From: Thermoleophilaceae bacterium
GTDB taxonomy: Bacteria; Actinomycetota; Thermoleophilia; Solirubrobacterales; Thermoleophilaceae
Assembly: GCA_013696425.1 (NCBI GenBank)
Contig: JACCYP010000235.1
Coordinates: 1 to 14,919, forward strand
Reading direction: 5' to 3'
DNA: 14,919 nt
Under the pieces are notes generated by a model that had not been told where the DNA came from, did no database searches, and saw nothing but the letters and a program-made list of their open reading frames with translations. Positions 1 through 6,212 of this stretch are shown here, piece by piece (within the stretch, counting starts at the first letter, position 1; each line of letters starts with the position of its first letter). Position numbers and translations under genes: made by a program.

Positions 1-111
1 CGTCAGGGCCGGTGTGCGCCGACGGGTCTCGGCCCTGAGGGCGGGGAGCGCCTGGGCGGCGGCGAGGAGCGCGAGCGCACCGGAGGCGAACGCGAGTGCA
101 GGTGCGCTCAC
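1..111 (-). CDS. Start of a TadB-like Flp pilus inner-membrane protein (partial)
   Basis: Only the first 37 codons are inside the window; the gene runs off the left edge. From a GTG at 111 it reads MSAPALAFASGALALLAAAQ and then a short Arg-rich stretch, which is one hydrophobic segment followed by positive charge, as at the start of TadB/TadC-type (GspF-domain) pilus proteins. It lies 70 nt downstream of tadA on the same strand, which is where tadB normally sits. The family call rests mainly on that position, because the diagnostic GspF domain is not visible. An in-frame GTG at 156 would add 15 residues. The GTG at 111 overlaps the TGA of a small upstream frame as GTGA, which favours the shorter start. 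Confidence 0.5.
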   Translation of the reverse strand, partial: MSAPALAFASGALALLAAAQALPALRAETRRRTPALT

Positions 112-170
112 CGGGCGCCCCCGGCGATCGAGATCGCGATTCGACGCGTAGTACACGTACAAACGCGCAC
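108..170 (-). CDS. Possible 20-codon ORF between tadA and the tadB-like gene
   Basis: Directly after the tadA stop there is a GGAGG motif (minus strand of 176-180) with a GTG 5 nt further on, at 170. The frame reads MRVCTCTTRRIAISIAGGAR and stops with a TGA that overlaps the next gene's GTG as GTGA. It may be a real mini-gene or a device that carries ribosomes from tadA to the next gene. The peptide matches no family I know, and its third-position GC is only moderate. The alternative is that this stretch is the N-terminal extension of the downstream gene from GTG 156. Confidence 0.25.
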   Translation of the reverse strand: MRVCTCTTRRIAISIAGGAR

Positions 171-181
171 TCGATCCTCCG

Positions 182-1294
182 TCACGCCCGGTAGACCTCG
201 CGGACGCCGCCGCCGGCCACGGCCGCCACCGACTCGATCCGCCGCCCGCCACCCGGGCGGCGGGCCTGGTGGACCACGAGGTCGAAGGCCCCGGCCACCT
301 GTTCGCGGACCGCCTCGTGCGGGAGCCCGAGGCCCGCCATCAGCGCGAGTGTCTCGACGCGGCGCAGCGCCTCGGGAGCCGAGTTCGCGTGCACGGTGCT
401 GAGCGAGCCCTCGTGGCCGGTATTCAGGGCGAGCAGCAGATCCAGGGCCTCGGCGCCGCGCACCTCCCCCATCACGATCCGGTCGGGCCGCATCCGCAGG
501 GCGTTCTTCACAAGCGCCCGGATCGTGACCTCGCCGCGGCCCTCGAGGTTCGGCGGGCGCGCCTCGAGGCGGACCACATGCGGCTGGCGCAGCGCCAGCT
601 CGGCGGCGTCCTCGATCGTCACCACGCGCTCCTCGGCGCCGATGGCGCCGGAGAGCGCGTTCAAGGTGGTGGTCTTCCCCGAGCCGGTGCCACCGCTCAC
701 GAGGATCGTGAGCCGGGAGCGCACGCAGCCGGCCAGCAGCTCCGCGAGCTGCGCGGGCATGGTGCCGTTGGCGACGAGGTCGCCGAGCCCGAACCCGCGC
801 GCGCGGAAACGCCTGATCGTGAGGCACGGCCCGTCGACCGCGAGCGGTGGGATCACCACGTTCACGCGCGAGCCGTCGGCCAGCCGCGCGTCGCACAGCG
901 GCGAGGCCTCGTCCACCCGCCGCCCGAGCGGCGCGAGCACGCGCTCGATGGCGTGCATCAGTCCGGCCTCGTCGTCGAACCGCACACCGGTCGCCTCGAT
1001 CCGCCCGGCGCGCTCCACCCACACCGTGCCAGCGCCGTTCACCATCACCTCGTCGACGGCGGGGTCCGCGAGCAGCGCCTCGAGCGGCCCGAGGCCGGTG
1101 GCCAGGCGCACCACGCGCGCCCGCACCTCTTCACGCTCGGCCTCCGAGAGCGCGCCGGTCTCGGCCTCCACGAGCGTGGCCACGTCGGCCTCCTCCCCGG
1201 CCCGCGCACGCTCGATCAGCTTCTCGCGCAGGGCCTCGGCGAGCTCGTCGAGTGGGTCCATGTCCGAGTAAGGGGCCGCCCGGTCCCGATCCAC
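182..1294 (-). CDS. tadA: Flp pilus assembly ATPase TadA/CpaF
   Basis: A 370-residue hexameric secretion ATPase of the VirB11/GspE family, which powers assembly of Flp/Tad pili at the inner face of the cytoplasmic membrane. All family motifs are visible: Walker A GGTGSGKT (about residues 201-208), the Asp box VVTIEDAAEL (224-233), Walker B RIVMGEVRG (272-280) and the His box GHEGSLSTVHANS (293-305). The N-terminal domain contains GLGPLEALLADPAVDEVMVN, typical of CpaF. The length is near normal for CpaF proteins that lack a long N-terminal extension. The open frame starts at GTG 1294; an ATG at 1261 (MDPLDELAEALREK) is an equally good start, as neither has a clear ribosome-binding site. The tadB-like gene follows in the same direction, so this is the edge of a tad operon that continues to the left. 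It is divergent from the hydrolase at 1321. Confidence 0.93.
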   Translation of the reverse strand: MDRDRAAPYSDMDPLDELAEALREKLIERARAGEEADVATLVEAETGALSEAEREEVRARVVRLATGLGPLEALLADPAVDEVMVNGAGTVWVERAGRIEATGVRFDDEAGLMHAIERVLAPLGRRVDEASPLCDARLADGSRVNVVIPPLAVDGPCLTIRRFRARGFGLGDLVANGTMPAQLAELLAGCVRSRLTILVSGGTGSGKTTTLNALSGAIGAEERVVTIEDAAELALRQPHVVRLEARPPNLEGRGEVTIRALVKNALRMRPDRIVMGEVRGAEALDLLLALNTGHEGSLSTVHANSAPEALRRVETLALMAGLGLPHEAVREQVAGAFDLVVHQARRPGGGRRIESVAAVAGGGVREVYRA

Positions 1295-1307
1295 CCCCCT
1301 GGCCGGT

Positions 1308-1313
1308 TAGCGT
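1308..1313 (+). promoter_or_regulatory. -10-like element of a leaderless promoter (hydrolase)
   Basis: TAGCGT is followed by exactly 7 nt and then the GTG at 1321. The same hexamer and spacing occur before several other genes in this window. No Shine-Dalgarno sequence precedes the GTG, so the transcript probably starts at or next to the start codon. No convincing -35 box is seen. Confidence 0.5.
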
Positions 1314-1320
1314 GCCCGGC

Positions 1321-2139
1321 GTGATCCCGTCCCACCGCGAGTACGGCGATCCCGAGGGAGCGCCGCTGATGTGGTGTCACGGCGGCGCGTCGTGTTCACT
1401 CGATGCGGCGATGGTCCGTGAGGCAGCTCGCGAGCTCGGCGTCCGCGTGATCGCTCCCGACCGTCCCGGCATCGGTGGCACGCCGCCGGCTCCCGGCCGC
1501 GCGCTGGGCGACTGGCCCGCCGAGGCGCTGGCGCTGGCTGACGACCTCGGCATCGGGAACTTCCGCGTCGCGGGGTGGTCGGCGGGCGGCTCATATGCAC
1601 TCGCGCTCGCCCGCGAGGCGCCGGGACGCGTCGAACACCTTGCGCTGCTCGCCGCCTCCGCCCCGTACGAGCTCGTCGGCCACCGCGGTCTCAGCCGACC
1701 GGACCGCGCCATGATCGTGCTGTCGAGGCGCGCCCCGGCCCTCGCGCGGATACTCCTGAACGCCGCCTTCGGACGCCCCTCGCCGGGGCGACTGCAGAAA
1801 CGGCTCGAGCGCAGCCTGCCCGCGCCCGACGCCGCTGCGGTTCACGCCCACGGGCCGCCGGACTACCTCAAGGACGCGCTGCGGCAGGGACCGGCCGGAG
1901 TGATCGAGGACTACAGGGTGTTCGGAGGGCCGCTCGGCTTCGGGCTCGAGGAGGTGGCGTGCCCCGTCGACGTGTGGCAAGGCGAGGAGGACACGCTTGT
2001 GCCGGTCAGCCATGCCCGAGTGCTGGCGGACCGCCTGCCGGAGGGCACCCTCCACCTGTGCCCCGGGGAGGGCCACATCTCGCTCCTCACCAACCGCGCG
2101 ACGGACTTCCTGGTCAGCTGGAGAGCACGCCAAAGGTGA
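1321..2139 (+). CDS. Alpha/beta-fold hydrolase
   Basis: A 272-residue soluble alpha/beta hydrolase. Visible landmarks are the oxyanion-hole segment CHGG (residues 19-22), DRPG after strand 4 (47-50), the nucleophile elbow GWSAGG with Ser87, an acid at Asp224 (QGEEDTLVP) and the catalytic His252 (GEGHISLL). A full Ser-Asp-His triad is therefore present. The substrate cannot be read from sequence; esterases, lactonases and haloalkane-dehalogenase relatives share this layout, though the Ser nucleophile excludes a dehalogenase. The GTG at 1321 is chosen because a TAGCGT element lies 7 nt upstream and the fold begins directly; an in-frame GTG at 1312 is possible. The 3' end overlaps the convergent oxidoreductase gene by 26 bp. 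Confidence 0.85.
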   Translation: MIPSHREYGDPEGAPLMWCHGGASCSLDAAMVREAARELGVRVIAPDRPGIGGTPPAPGRALGDWPAEALALADDLGIGNFRVAGWSAGGSYALALAREAPGRVEHLALLAASAPYELVGHRGLSRPDRAMIVLSRRAPALARILLNAAFGRPSPGRLQKRLERSLPAPDAAAVHAHGPPDYLKDALRQGPAGVIEDYRVFGGPLGFGLEEVACPVDVWQGEEDTLVPVSHARVLADRLPEGTLHLCPGEGHISLLTNRATDFLVSWRARQR

Positions 2140-3271
2140 TGCCGCGGGCATCGAGCCGTCCACGCAGAGCCTCGCCCATCGCCTGCGCGGTGGTCACCTG
2201 GCCGGCGGTCTGCGGCAGCTCGTCGGAAGCGATGCACAGCGCCGATTCGGCGAGCATCTTCGCCGTCTCGCCATAGCCCGGATCGCCCCCGGCGACCTCG
2301 GTCACGACCTTCTCGCCGCCCGCCTCGCCGTGGAAGCGGACCTTGAACCAGCCCTTGGCGCGCTGGGCCTCGGTGGGCCCGTCGCCGGGATCGATGCGGC
2401 CGAGGAGGAAGTTCCGCGCCGGGGGAATCTGCGATGCCACTCCCACGAGGCCGACACCTGCGGTGACCGCCGCCGCCGCGGGCAGCCCGCCCGGCACCAT
2501 GAAGTGACCGTAGGAGAACTCCGGTCCGTAACGCGCCAGGGCGCGCCCCGAACGCAGCACGATCTGGGGATCGATCGTCGGCATCGGGAGCACCCAGCCG
2601 AGATCGGCCTCGCGGTGCGGCGCTCCCTTCACGCCGGACACCTTCCGGCCGGAAGGTCTCTCCTCCATTCGCTTGCGCTCGCCGGCCACCTGGCGCCACT
2701 GGCGAAAGCGCGAGAACGCCGTGATCGCCGAGTGCGCGGTGCCACCCGAGAAGCGCCCGCCGGCGCGCACGAAGCCCTCGACCTTGATCGGCACGTGCTC
2801 GGGCAGCTGCTCGACCGTGAACTGCGCGCCGAGGTCGTGCGGGATCGAGTCAAAGCCGCAGCAGTGCACCAGGCGCGCACCGTTCTTCACCGCGGTCGCG
2901 TGATGGCGGACGTACATGAGGTCCACGAACTCGGGCTCGCCCGTGAGGTCGAGGTAGTCGGTGCCGGCCGCCGAGCAGGCGGCCACCAGCGGCTCGCCGT
3001 AGTTGATGTAGGGGCCGACCGTGGTGGCCACGGCCTTCGTGGACTCGGCCAGATCGCGCAACGAGGAGGCGTCGGTCACGTCTGCCTTCAGGAGCGGCAC
3101 GTCGGCGCCGAGGCGGTCCTTCAGGGCTCCGAGCTTCTCGAGATTGCGGCCTGCGAGCGCGATCTTGGCGCCGCCGGGGTTGTTCTCCAGGAGGTACTCG
3201 GCCGTGAGCGCGCCGGTGAATCCGGTCGCGCCCAGGAGAACCACGTCGTGCTCGCGTTGCGCTGTGGGCAC
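2114..3271 (-). CDS. Saccharopine dehydrogenase-like NAD(P)-binding oxidoreductase
   Basis: 385 residues. The N-terminus carries a Rossmann nucleotide-binding loop GATGFTG (residues 14-20), and the middle has CGFDSIPHDLG, a hallmark of the 'saccharopine dehydrogenase NADP-binding' group that includes mycobacterial trans-acting enoyl reductase homologues. Those proteins act on lipids or acyl chains rather than in lysine metabolism, so a lipid-modifying reductase is the best guess. The start is a GTG that comes 2 nt after the TAG of a 10-codon leader ORF (3274-3306). The GTG has no ribosome-binding site of its own, which points to reinitiation after the leader. The 3' end overlaps the hydrolase tail to tail by 26 bp. 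The call is firm at family level; the substrate is unknown. Confidence 0.85.
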   Translation of the reverse strand: MPTAQREHDVVLLGATGFTGALTAEYLLENNPGGAKIALAGRNLEKLGALKDRLGADVPLLKADVTDASSLRDLAESTKAVATTVGPYINYGEPLVAACSAAGTDYLDLTGEPEFVDLMYVRHHATAVKNGARLVHCCGFDSIPHDLGAQFTVEQLPEHVPIKVEGFVRAGGRFSGGTAHSAITAFSRFRQWRQVAGERKRMEERPSGRKVSGVKGAPHREADLGWVLPMPTIDPQIVLRSGRALARYGPEFSYGHFMVPGGLPAAAAVTAGVGLVGVASQIPPARNFLLGRIDPGDGPTEAQRAKGWFKVRFHGEAGGEKVVTEVAGGDPGYGETAKMLAESALCIASDELPQTAGQVTTAQAMGEALRGRLDARGITFGVLSS

Positions 3272-3306
3272 TGCTACCGTTTCGCGGGGACCAGCATCGT
3301 GGACAT
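3269..3306 (-). repeat. 38-bp direct repeat, copy 1 (leader-peptide cassette)
   Basis: Matches 14092-14129 at 36 of 38 positions in the same orientation. The match runs from the ATG of the leader ORF to the GTG of the next gene; only one more base matches beyond the ATG and none beyond the GTG. Both differences are synonymous in the leader frame (TCC/TCT for Ser, AAA/AAG for Lys). Confidence 0.9.
3274..3306 (-). CDS. Leader peptide MSTMLVPAKR, copy 1
   Basis: A 10-codon ORF, ATG to TAG, whose stop lies 2 nt before the GTG of the saccharopine-dehydrogenase-like gene. A TAGGAT element lies 7 nt before the ATG, so the mRNA probably starts at this ATG and the leader would be translated first by leaderless initiation. 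An identical peptide precedes the transaldolase remnant at 14094. The peptide is basic at its C-terminus (Ala-Lys-Arg-stop) and has one Pro, which would allow ribosome stalling, but nothing in the sequence proves that. I know of no described family for it. Function as an attenuator or reinitiation device is inference. Confidence 0.65.
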   Translation of the reverse strand: MSTMLVPAKR

Positions 3307-3313
3307 GGCGGGC

Positions 3314-3323
3314 ATCCTATGCT
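3314..3323. promoter_or_regulatory. Back-to-back -10 elements of a divergent leaderless promoter
   Basis: The 10 bp ATCCTATGCT hold a plus-strand TATGCT (3318-3323) and a minus-strand TAGGAT (3319-3314) that share the central TA. Each is followed by 7 nt and then a start codon: GTG 3331 on plus and the leader ATG at 3306 on minus. The two transcripts would start only some 25 bp apart, so polymerases must compete for the site. Confidence 0.55.
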
Positions 3324-3330
3324 CCCCGGC

Positions 3331-3693
3331 GTGAAGATCCCGGGCCCAGCCGGTGCCGTGGCCAGCAGCGCCGGCAACCTCGCCGGTGCGATCGACCGCG
3401 TGGTACGCAATCTGGATGAGATCGCTGCTGGTGTGACCGCGATGAACCGGGAGTTCGTCGGGATGCGCAAGGACATCCGCGCCCTCGACAAACGCGTGGA
3501 GCAACTGAACGCGAACGTCGAGGACCTCTGCCCGCGCGTGGAGGGCATCGAGTCGCGCATGGGCCCGCTCGTCGACAAGGTGGACGAGCTTCGTGCGGAC
3601 CTCGACCCCGTGAGGGTCGTGGCATTGCGCTTCGCCGGACGCAGGGCACGCCGCGCCGCCGACATCCAGCCCGCGGCCGAAGCCTCGGACTAG
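3331..3693 (+). CDS. Small coiled-coil protein, unknown function
   Basis: 120 residues. After a Gly/Ala-rich start, residues about 25-92 form a heptad-rich helical stretch with regular Leu/Val/Met spacing (for example DIRALDKRVEQLNANVEDL and IESRMGPLVDKVDELRADL), which predicts a coiled coil. A basic tail follows (RFAGRRARRAA). There is no signal peptide or membrane segment. It resembles small actinobacterial coiled-coil proteins of unknown role; I do not recognise a named family. The GTG at 3331 is preferred because a TATGCT element sits 7 nt upstream; an ATG at 3319 lies inside that element. The TAG stop shares a CTAG with the convergent VOC remnant's stop. Confidence 0.65.
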   Translation: MKIPGPAGAVASSAGNLAGAIDRVVRNLDEIAAGVTAMNREFVGMRKDIRALDKRVEQLNANVEDLCPRVEGIESRMGPLVDKVDELRADLDPVRVVALRFAGRRARRAADIQPAAEASD

Positions 3694-3896
3694 GCGGCAA
3701 AACCGTGCTCGCGGTCCTCGACGGCCAGGCCGGCCGCCCCGAGCCGCTCGCGCACCTTCTCCACCTCGTCAGAGCGATCGAGCACCACGGTCCACTCACG
3801 CAGCCCCACCACATCGTCGGGCGCCGGCGGCACGCCCTCCCCGCGCCAGGTGTTCAGGCCGAGGTGATGGTGGTAGCCGCCGGCCGCGACGAACGC
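3690..3896 (-). pseudogene. C-terminal fragment of a VOC-family (glyoxalase/extradiol dioxygenase-like) protein
   Basis: From about 3896 the minus strand reads AFVAAGGYHHHLGLNTW, a motif of the vicinal-oxygen-chelate dioxygenases (CatE-like), then about 50 further residues to a TAG at 3690-3692. The His cluster belongs to the metal site of this family. The N-terminal part is missing: upstream, the sequence becomes the 5' part of a thioesterase gene in another frame. Third-position GC is high across the fragment, so the decay or join is recent, or the join is an assembly fault. No start codon or ribosome-binding site belongs to it. Confidence 0.7.
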
Positions 3897-4114
3897 AGCA
3901 GGTGCATGGAGAGCGGGGCGAGCGGCACCGAGCCGAGGATCTCGAGCGTGACGCGCCCTACCTGGGCGCCGTCGATGCCGGCGTGGCGCTCGATCGCTCG
4001 TCCGAGCAGGGCCGCCGGCGGGCCGGCGTGCTGCGCGTCCGGGTCCCAGGGCCCGCGTGTGGGCTCGGCGGGCACGAATCGCTCCCCGTCGGCGACGTAG
4101 AACGGTTCCACCAC
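3854..4114 (-). pseudogene. Truncated acyl-CoA thioesterase-like gene (N-terminal fragment)
   Basis: From GTG 4114 the frame reads FYVADGERFVPAEPTRGPW and then a QHAGPPAALLGRAIE segment, the typical start of the thioesterase-like superfamily (TesB-type double hotdog). After VTLEILGSVPLAPL the match ends and the frame runs out at 3854 inside the VOC fragment. About 86 residues are encoded, against roughly 250-280 in the family, so most of the double hotdog is absent. A TAGAGT element lies 7 nt before the GTG, so the promoter still looks intact. It is probably non-functional. Its neighbours do not suggest a pathway. Confidence 0.7.
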
Positions 4115-5373
4115 GCGCGTGACTCTAGGCGCCGGACCCGTTGCCGAGCCCGAAGCCGCCATCTGCCACGACCCCCGAGGTCTACGGCCAGCCCGGCGAG
4201 GCCGGCGGCCCCCGCGGCGAGCGCACCCATGAGCAGCGCAGCGCGCGGCCCGGCCACGTGGGCCATCCATGCGGCGAGCGGTCCGCCGATGGGGGTCGAG
4301 CCGAGATAGACGATCGAGAACAGCGCCATCACGCGCCCGCGCATCGACGGTTCCACCGTCAGCTGCAGCGTCGAGGCCACCGCGGAGGCGAACACCACGC
4401 TCGCCGCGCCGGTGACCGCGAGCGCCGCCATCTCCGTGCCGATCGTCGGCGCGGAGGCGGCGGCCACCGTCACGGCGCCGAATACGATCGCCGAGAGCGC
4501 CACGAACCGCGGGCTGACGCGCCCGCGTGCGCCCATCGTGAGCGCGCCCACCACGGCGCCCGCGCCCATGGCGGCGGTGAACGCCGCGTACACCGAGGCG
4601 TCGCCGTCGAACGAGAACCGCGCCAGTAGCGGCAGCAGCACCTGGAAGTTGAACGAGAACGTGCCTGCCACGGCCATGAGCGCCAGCGGCACCCGCAGCT
4701 CGGGCGTGCGCCGCACGTACGCGAACCCCGATCGCAGCTGGCCCTTCTCGCGCAGGGCCACCTCCGCCGGGTGCAGCCGGTCGGGGTCGAGCATCCGCAG
4801 CGAGATGAGCGTGGCGGCGAAGGAGATGCCGTTCAGCGCGAAGCAGGTGGCCACGCCGAAGCCCGCGATCACGACGCCCGCGAGCGCCGGCCCGAGCACG
4901 CGCGCGGTGTGGATGATCGCGCTGTTCAGTCCCACGGCGTTCACCAGCCGGTCGGGGCCGACGAGCTCGATCAGGAACGCGTGGCGGGCCGGGTTGTCGA
5001 CGGCGTTCACCGCGCCGCGCGCGAACACCAGCGCGAAGATCATCCACAGCTCGACCGAGCCCGAGGCCGTGAGCGCCCACAGCGCGAGTGCCGGGAGGGC
5101 CATCAGCGCCTGGGTGAGGATCAGCAGCCGGCGCTTGTCGTGGCGGTCGGCAACGAGGCCGCCCCACGCACCGGCAATGAGCATCGGCAGGAACTGCAGG
5201 GCGGTCGTGACGCCGACTGCGAGCGCGCTGCCGGTGATCGTGAGCACGAGCCACAGCTCGGCCACCGTCTGCATCCAGTTGCCGCTGATCGAGACAACCA
5301 GGCCGGCGAACCAGCGCCGGTAGTTGGGGATCGAGAGGGACTCGAAGGGACGACGGAGGGTCGCCGCGCTCAA
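3958..5373 (-). CDS. MFS exporter (transmembrane secretion effector/EntS-like)
   Basis: An integral membrane transporter of the major facilitator superfamily, of the 12-helix 'MFS_3' type used for drug or siderophore export. Visible are N-terminal RRWFAGLVVSISGNWMQTVA, the loop-2 signature LVADRHDKRRLLI and many alternating hydrophobic helices to about residue 395. The start is a TTG whose bases overlap the marR stop as TTGA, with GGAG just upstream, so the two genes are translationally coupled. The frame as present encodes 471 residues, but the last 75 or so are basic, poor in third-position GC and antisense-like over the thioesterase. After a GGGGG run (about 4171-4175) a one-base shift gives the GC-rich ending VADGGFGLGNGSGA and a TAG at 4125. 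The true end is therefore probably 4125 with a frameshift or sequencing error. Repression by the MarR neighbour is likely. Confidence 0.85.
   Translation of the reverse strand: MSAATLRRPFESLSIPNYRRWFAGLVVSISGNWMQTVAELWLVLTITGSALAVGVTTALQFLPMLIAGAWGGLVADRHDKRRLLILTQALMALPALALWALTASGSVELWMIFALVFARGAVNAVDNPARHAFLIELVGPDRLVNAVGLNSAIIHTARVLGPALAGVVIAGFGVATCFALNGISFAATLISLRMLDPDRLHPAEVALREKGQLRSGFAYVRRTPELRVPLALMAVAGTFSFNFQVLLPLLARFSFDGDASVYAAFTAAMGAGAVVGALTMGARGRVSPRFVALSAIVFGAVTVAAASAPTIGTEMAALAVTGAASVVFASAVASTLQLTVEPSMRGRVMALFSIVYLGSTPIGGPLAAWMAHVAGPRAALLMGALAAGAAGLAGLAVDLGGRGRWRLRARQRVRRLESRAWWNRSTSPTGSDSCPPSPHAGPGTRTRSTPARRRPCSDERSSATPASTAPR
4122..4127 (-). promoter_or_regulatory. -10-like element of a leaderless promoter (thioesterase remnant)
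   Basis: TAGAGT on the minus strand, 7 nt before the GTG at 4114. Its first three bases are also the TAG stop that would end the MFS gene if the frame were corrected by one base. Confidence 0.45.
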
Positions 5374-5804
5374 GACTCCTCACGGAGCATCCGCTCCAGG
5401 ATCTCTGACGCGCGCGCGAGCGTGGCGCGGTCCTCCGGCTCGAGCGCGCGCAGGCGTTTCTCGAGGTAGGCGCTCTTGCGTGAGCGCAGCTTGCGGATCA
5501 GCGCGCGGCCGTCCTTCGAGACGCTCACGAGGAACGCGCGCCCGTCATCGGGATCGCGCGTCTTCTCGACGAGCCCCTCCCCCACGAGTTTCTCGATCAC
5601 GCGCGTTGCGGTCGGGCGCTGGATGCGCTCTAGATCCGCGAGGCCGCTCGGGGTGAGCGGGCCGTGGCGCTCGACGGTGGCGAGCGCGGCGGTGAGCGAA
5701 GGGGACAGCCCGGGGCCGGCCTCTTGGCGCAGGCGCCTGGCCATGCGCGTGATCACCAGCCTCAGGTGAGGAGCTACATCGGGTGGCGCAACTTGGTTAG
5801 GCAC
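5370..5804 (-). CDS. MarR-family transcriptional regulator
   Basis: 144 residues with the MarR winged-helix layout: helical dimerisation ends, a recognition helix around LADLERIQRPTATRVIEKLV, and the wing DPDDGRAFLVSVSKDG, whose Asp-x-Arg core is conserved in the family. It would be a dimeric ligand-responsive repressor in the cytoplasm. It overlaps the MFS exporter by 4 bp (TTGA), the usual regulator-efflux-pump pair. The GTG at 5804 is preferred because TAAAGT lies 7 nt upstream. An imperfect palindrome covers that -10, which suggests self-repression of the operon. The ligand cannot be inferred. Confidence 0.9.
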   Translation of the reverse strand: MPNQVAPPDVAPHLRLVITRMARRLRQEAGPGLSPSLTAALATVERHGPLTPSGLADLERIQRPTATRVIEKLVGEGLVEKTRDPDDGRAFLVSVSKDGRALIRKLRSRKSAYLEKRLRALEPEDRATLARASEILERMLREES

Positions 5805-5819
5805 GCTAATTACTTTAGC
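5805..5819. promoter_or_regulatory. Leaderless promoter and candidate MarR operator
   Basis: GCTAATTACTTTAGC on the plus strand has 5-bp inverted arms (GCTAA/TTAGC) around a 5-nt centre. It covers the minus-strand -10 TAAAGT (5817-5812) and the 7 nt up to the marR GTG. A dimer bound here would block the promoter. It is AT-rich against a very GC-rich background, which supports a regulatory role. Binding by this MarR is inference. Confidence 0.5.
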
Positions 5820-5822
5820 AAA

Positions 5823-6212
5823 CTACCCCCCGATGACTTCCGCAGCTTCCAGCACGGCCCGGCGGATGCCGTCCAGCGATTCGCCCTTCTCCAGATAGGC
5901 GTGTGCGTCGCGGTCGATCGCAGACGACGCGGTTATCCCTTCGCGACTGAAGCCCGAGAGCACGATGATCTTCGTCTCCGGCGACCCCTCGCGTATTAGC
6001 GGGAGCGCCTCGAGGCCGCCGAGCTCCGGCATCGAGAGGTCGAGCAGGCACACATCGGGCCGCAGCTGGGCTATCAGCTCGACGCCCCTGCGACCGTCCT
6101 CGGCCTCCCCCACCACCCTGATCCGCGGATCCTCCTCCAGCGCGAGCCGGATCAGCAGGCGGTACTCGGCGTGGTCGTCGCAGAGCACGACGCGGATGCG
6201 CTCACCCGGCAC
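5823..6212 (-). CDS. Single-domain response regulator (receiver only)
   Basis: 129 residues, a stand-alone receiver domain with no output domain. The acidic pair is Asp12-Asp13, the phosphoacceptor is Asp58 (LLDLSMP), the switch Ser is Ser86 (VLSGF) and the conserved Lys is Lys109 (YLEKGES). Sequence style is NarL-like. It most likely shuttles phosphate from, or competes for, the kinase encoded just upstream. The GTG at 6212 overlaps the kinase gene's 3' end by 11 bp and begins the fold directly (VPGERIRVVLCDD). Its stop lies 6 bp from the marR -10 element. It may act in a phosphorelay with the receiver-GGDEF-EAL protein of the same operon. Confidence 0.88.
   Translation of the reverse strand: MPGERIRVVLCDDHAEYRLLIRLALEEDPRIRVVGEAEDGRRGVELIAQLRPDVCLLDLSMPELGGLEALPLIREGSPETKIIVLSGFSREGITASSAIDRDAHAYLEKGESLDGIRRAVLEAAEVIGG

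Noticed and set aside
269..1324. Long plus-strand open frame opposite tadA
   Set aside because: It is antisense to a gene with all ATPase motifs; His/Arg/Gly-rich composition is typical of the shadow of a GC-rich gene.
3274..3306. Leader peptide as a lysine or arginine attenuator
   Set aside because: Only one Lys and one Arg codon, no alternative hairpins, and neither downstream gene belongs to lysine or arginine synthesis despite the saccharopine name.
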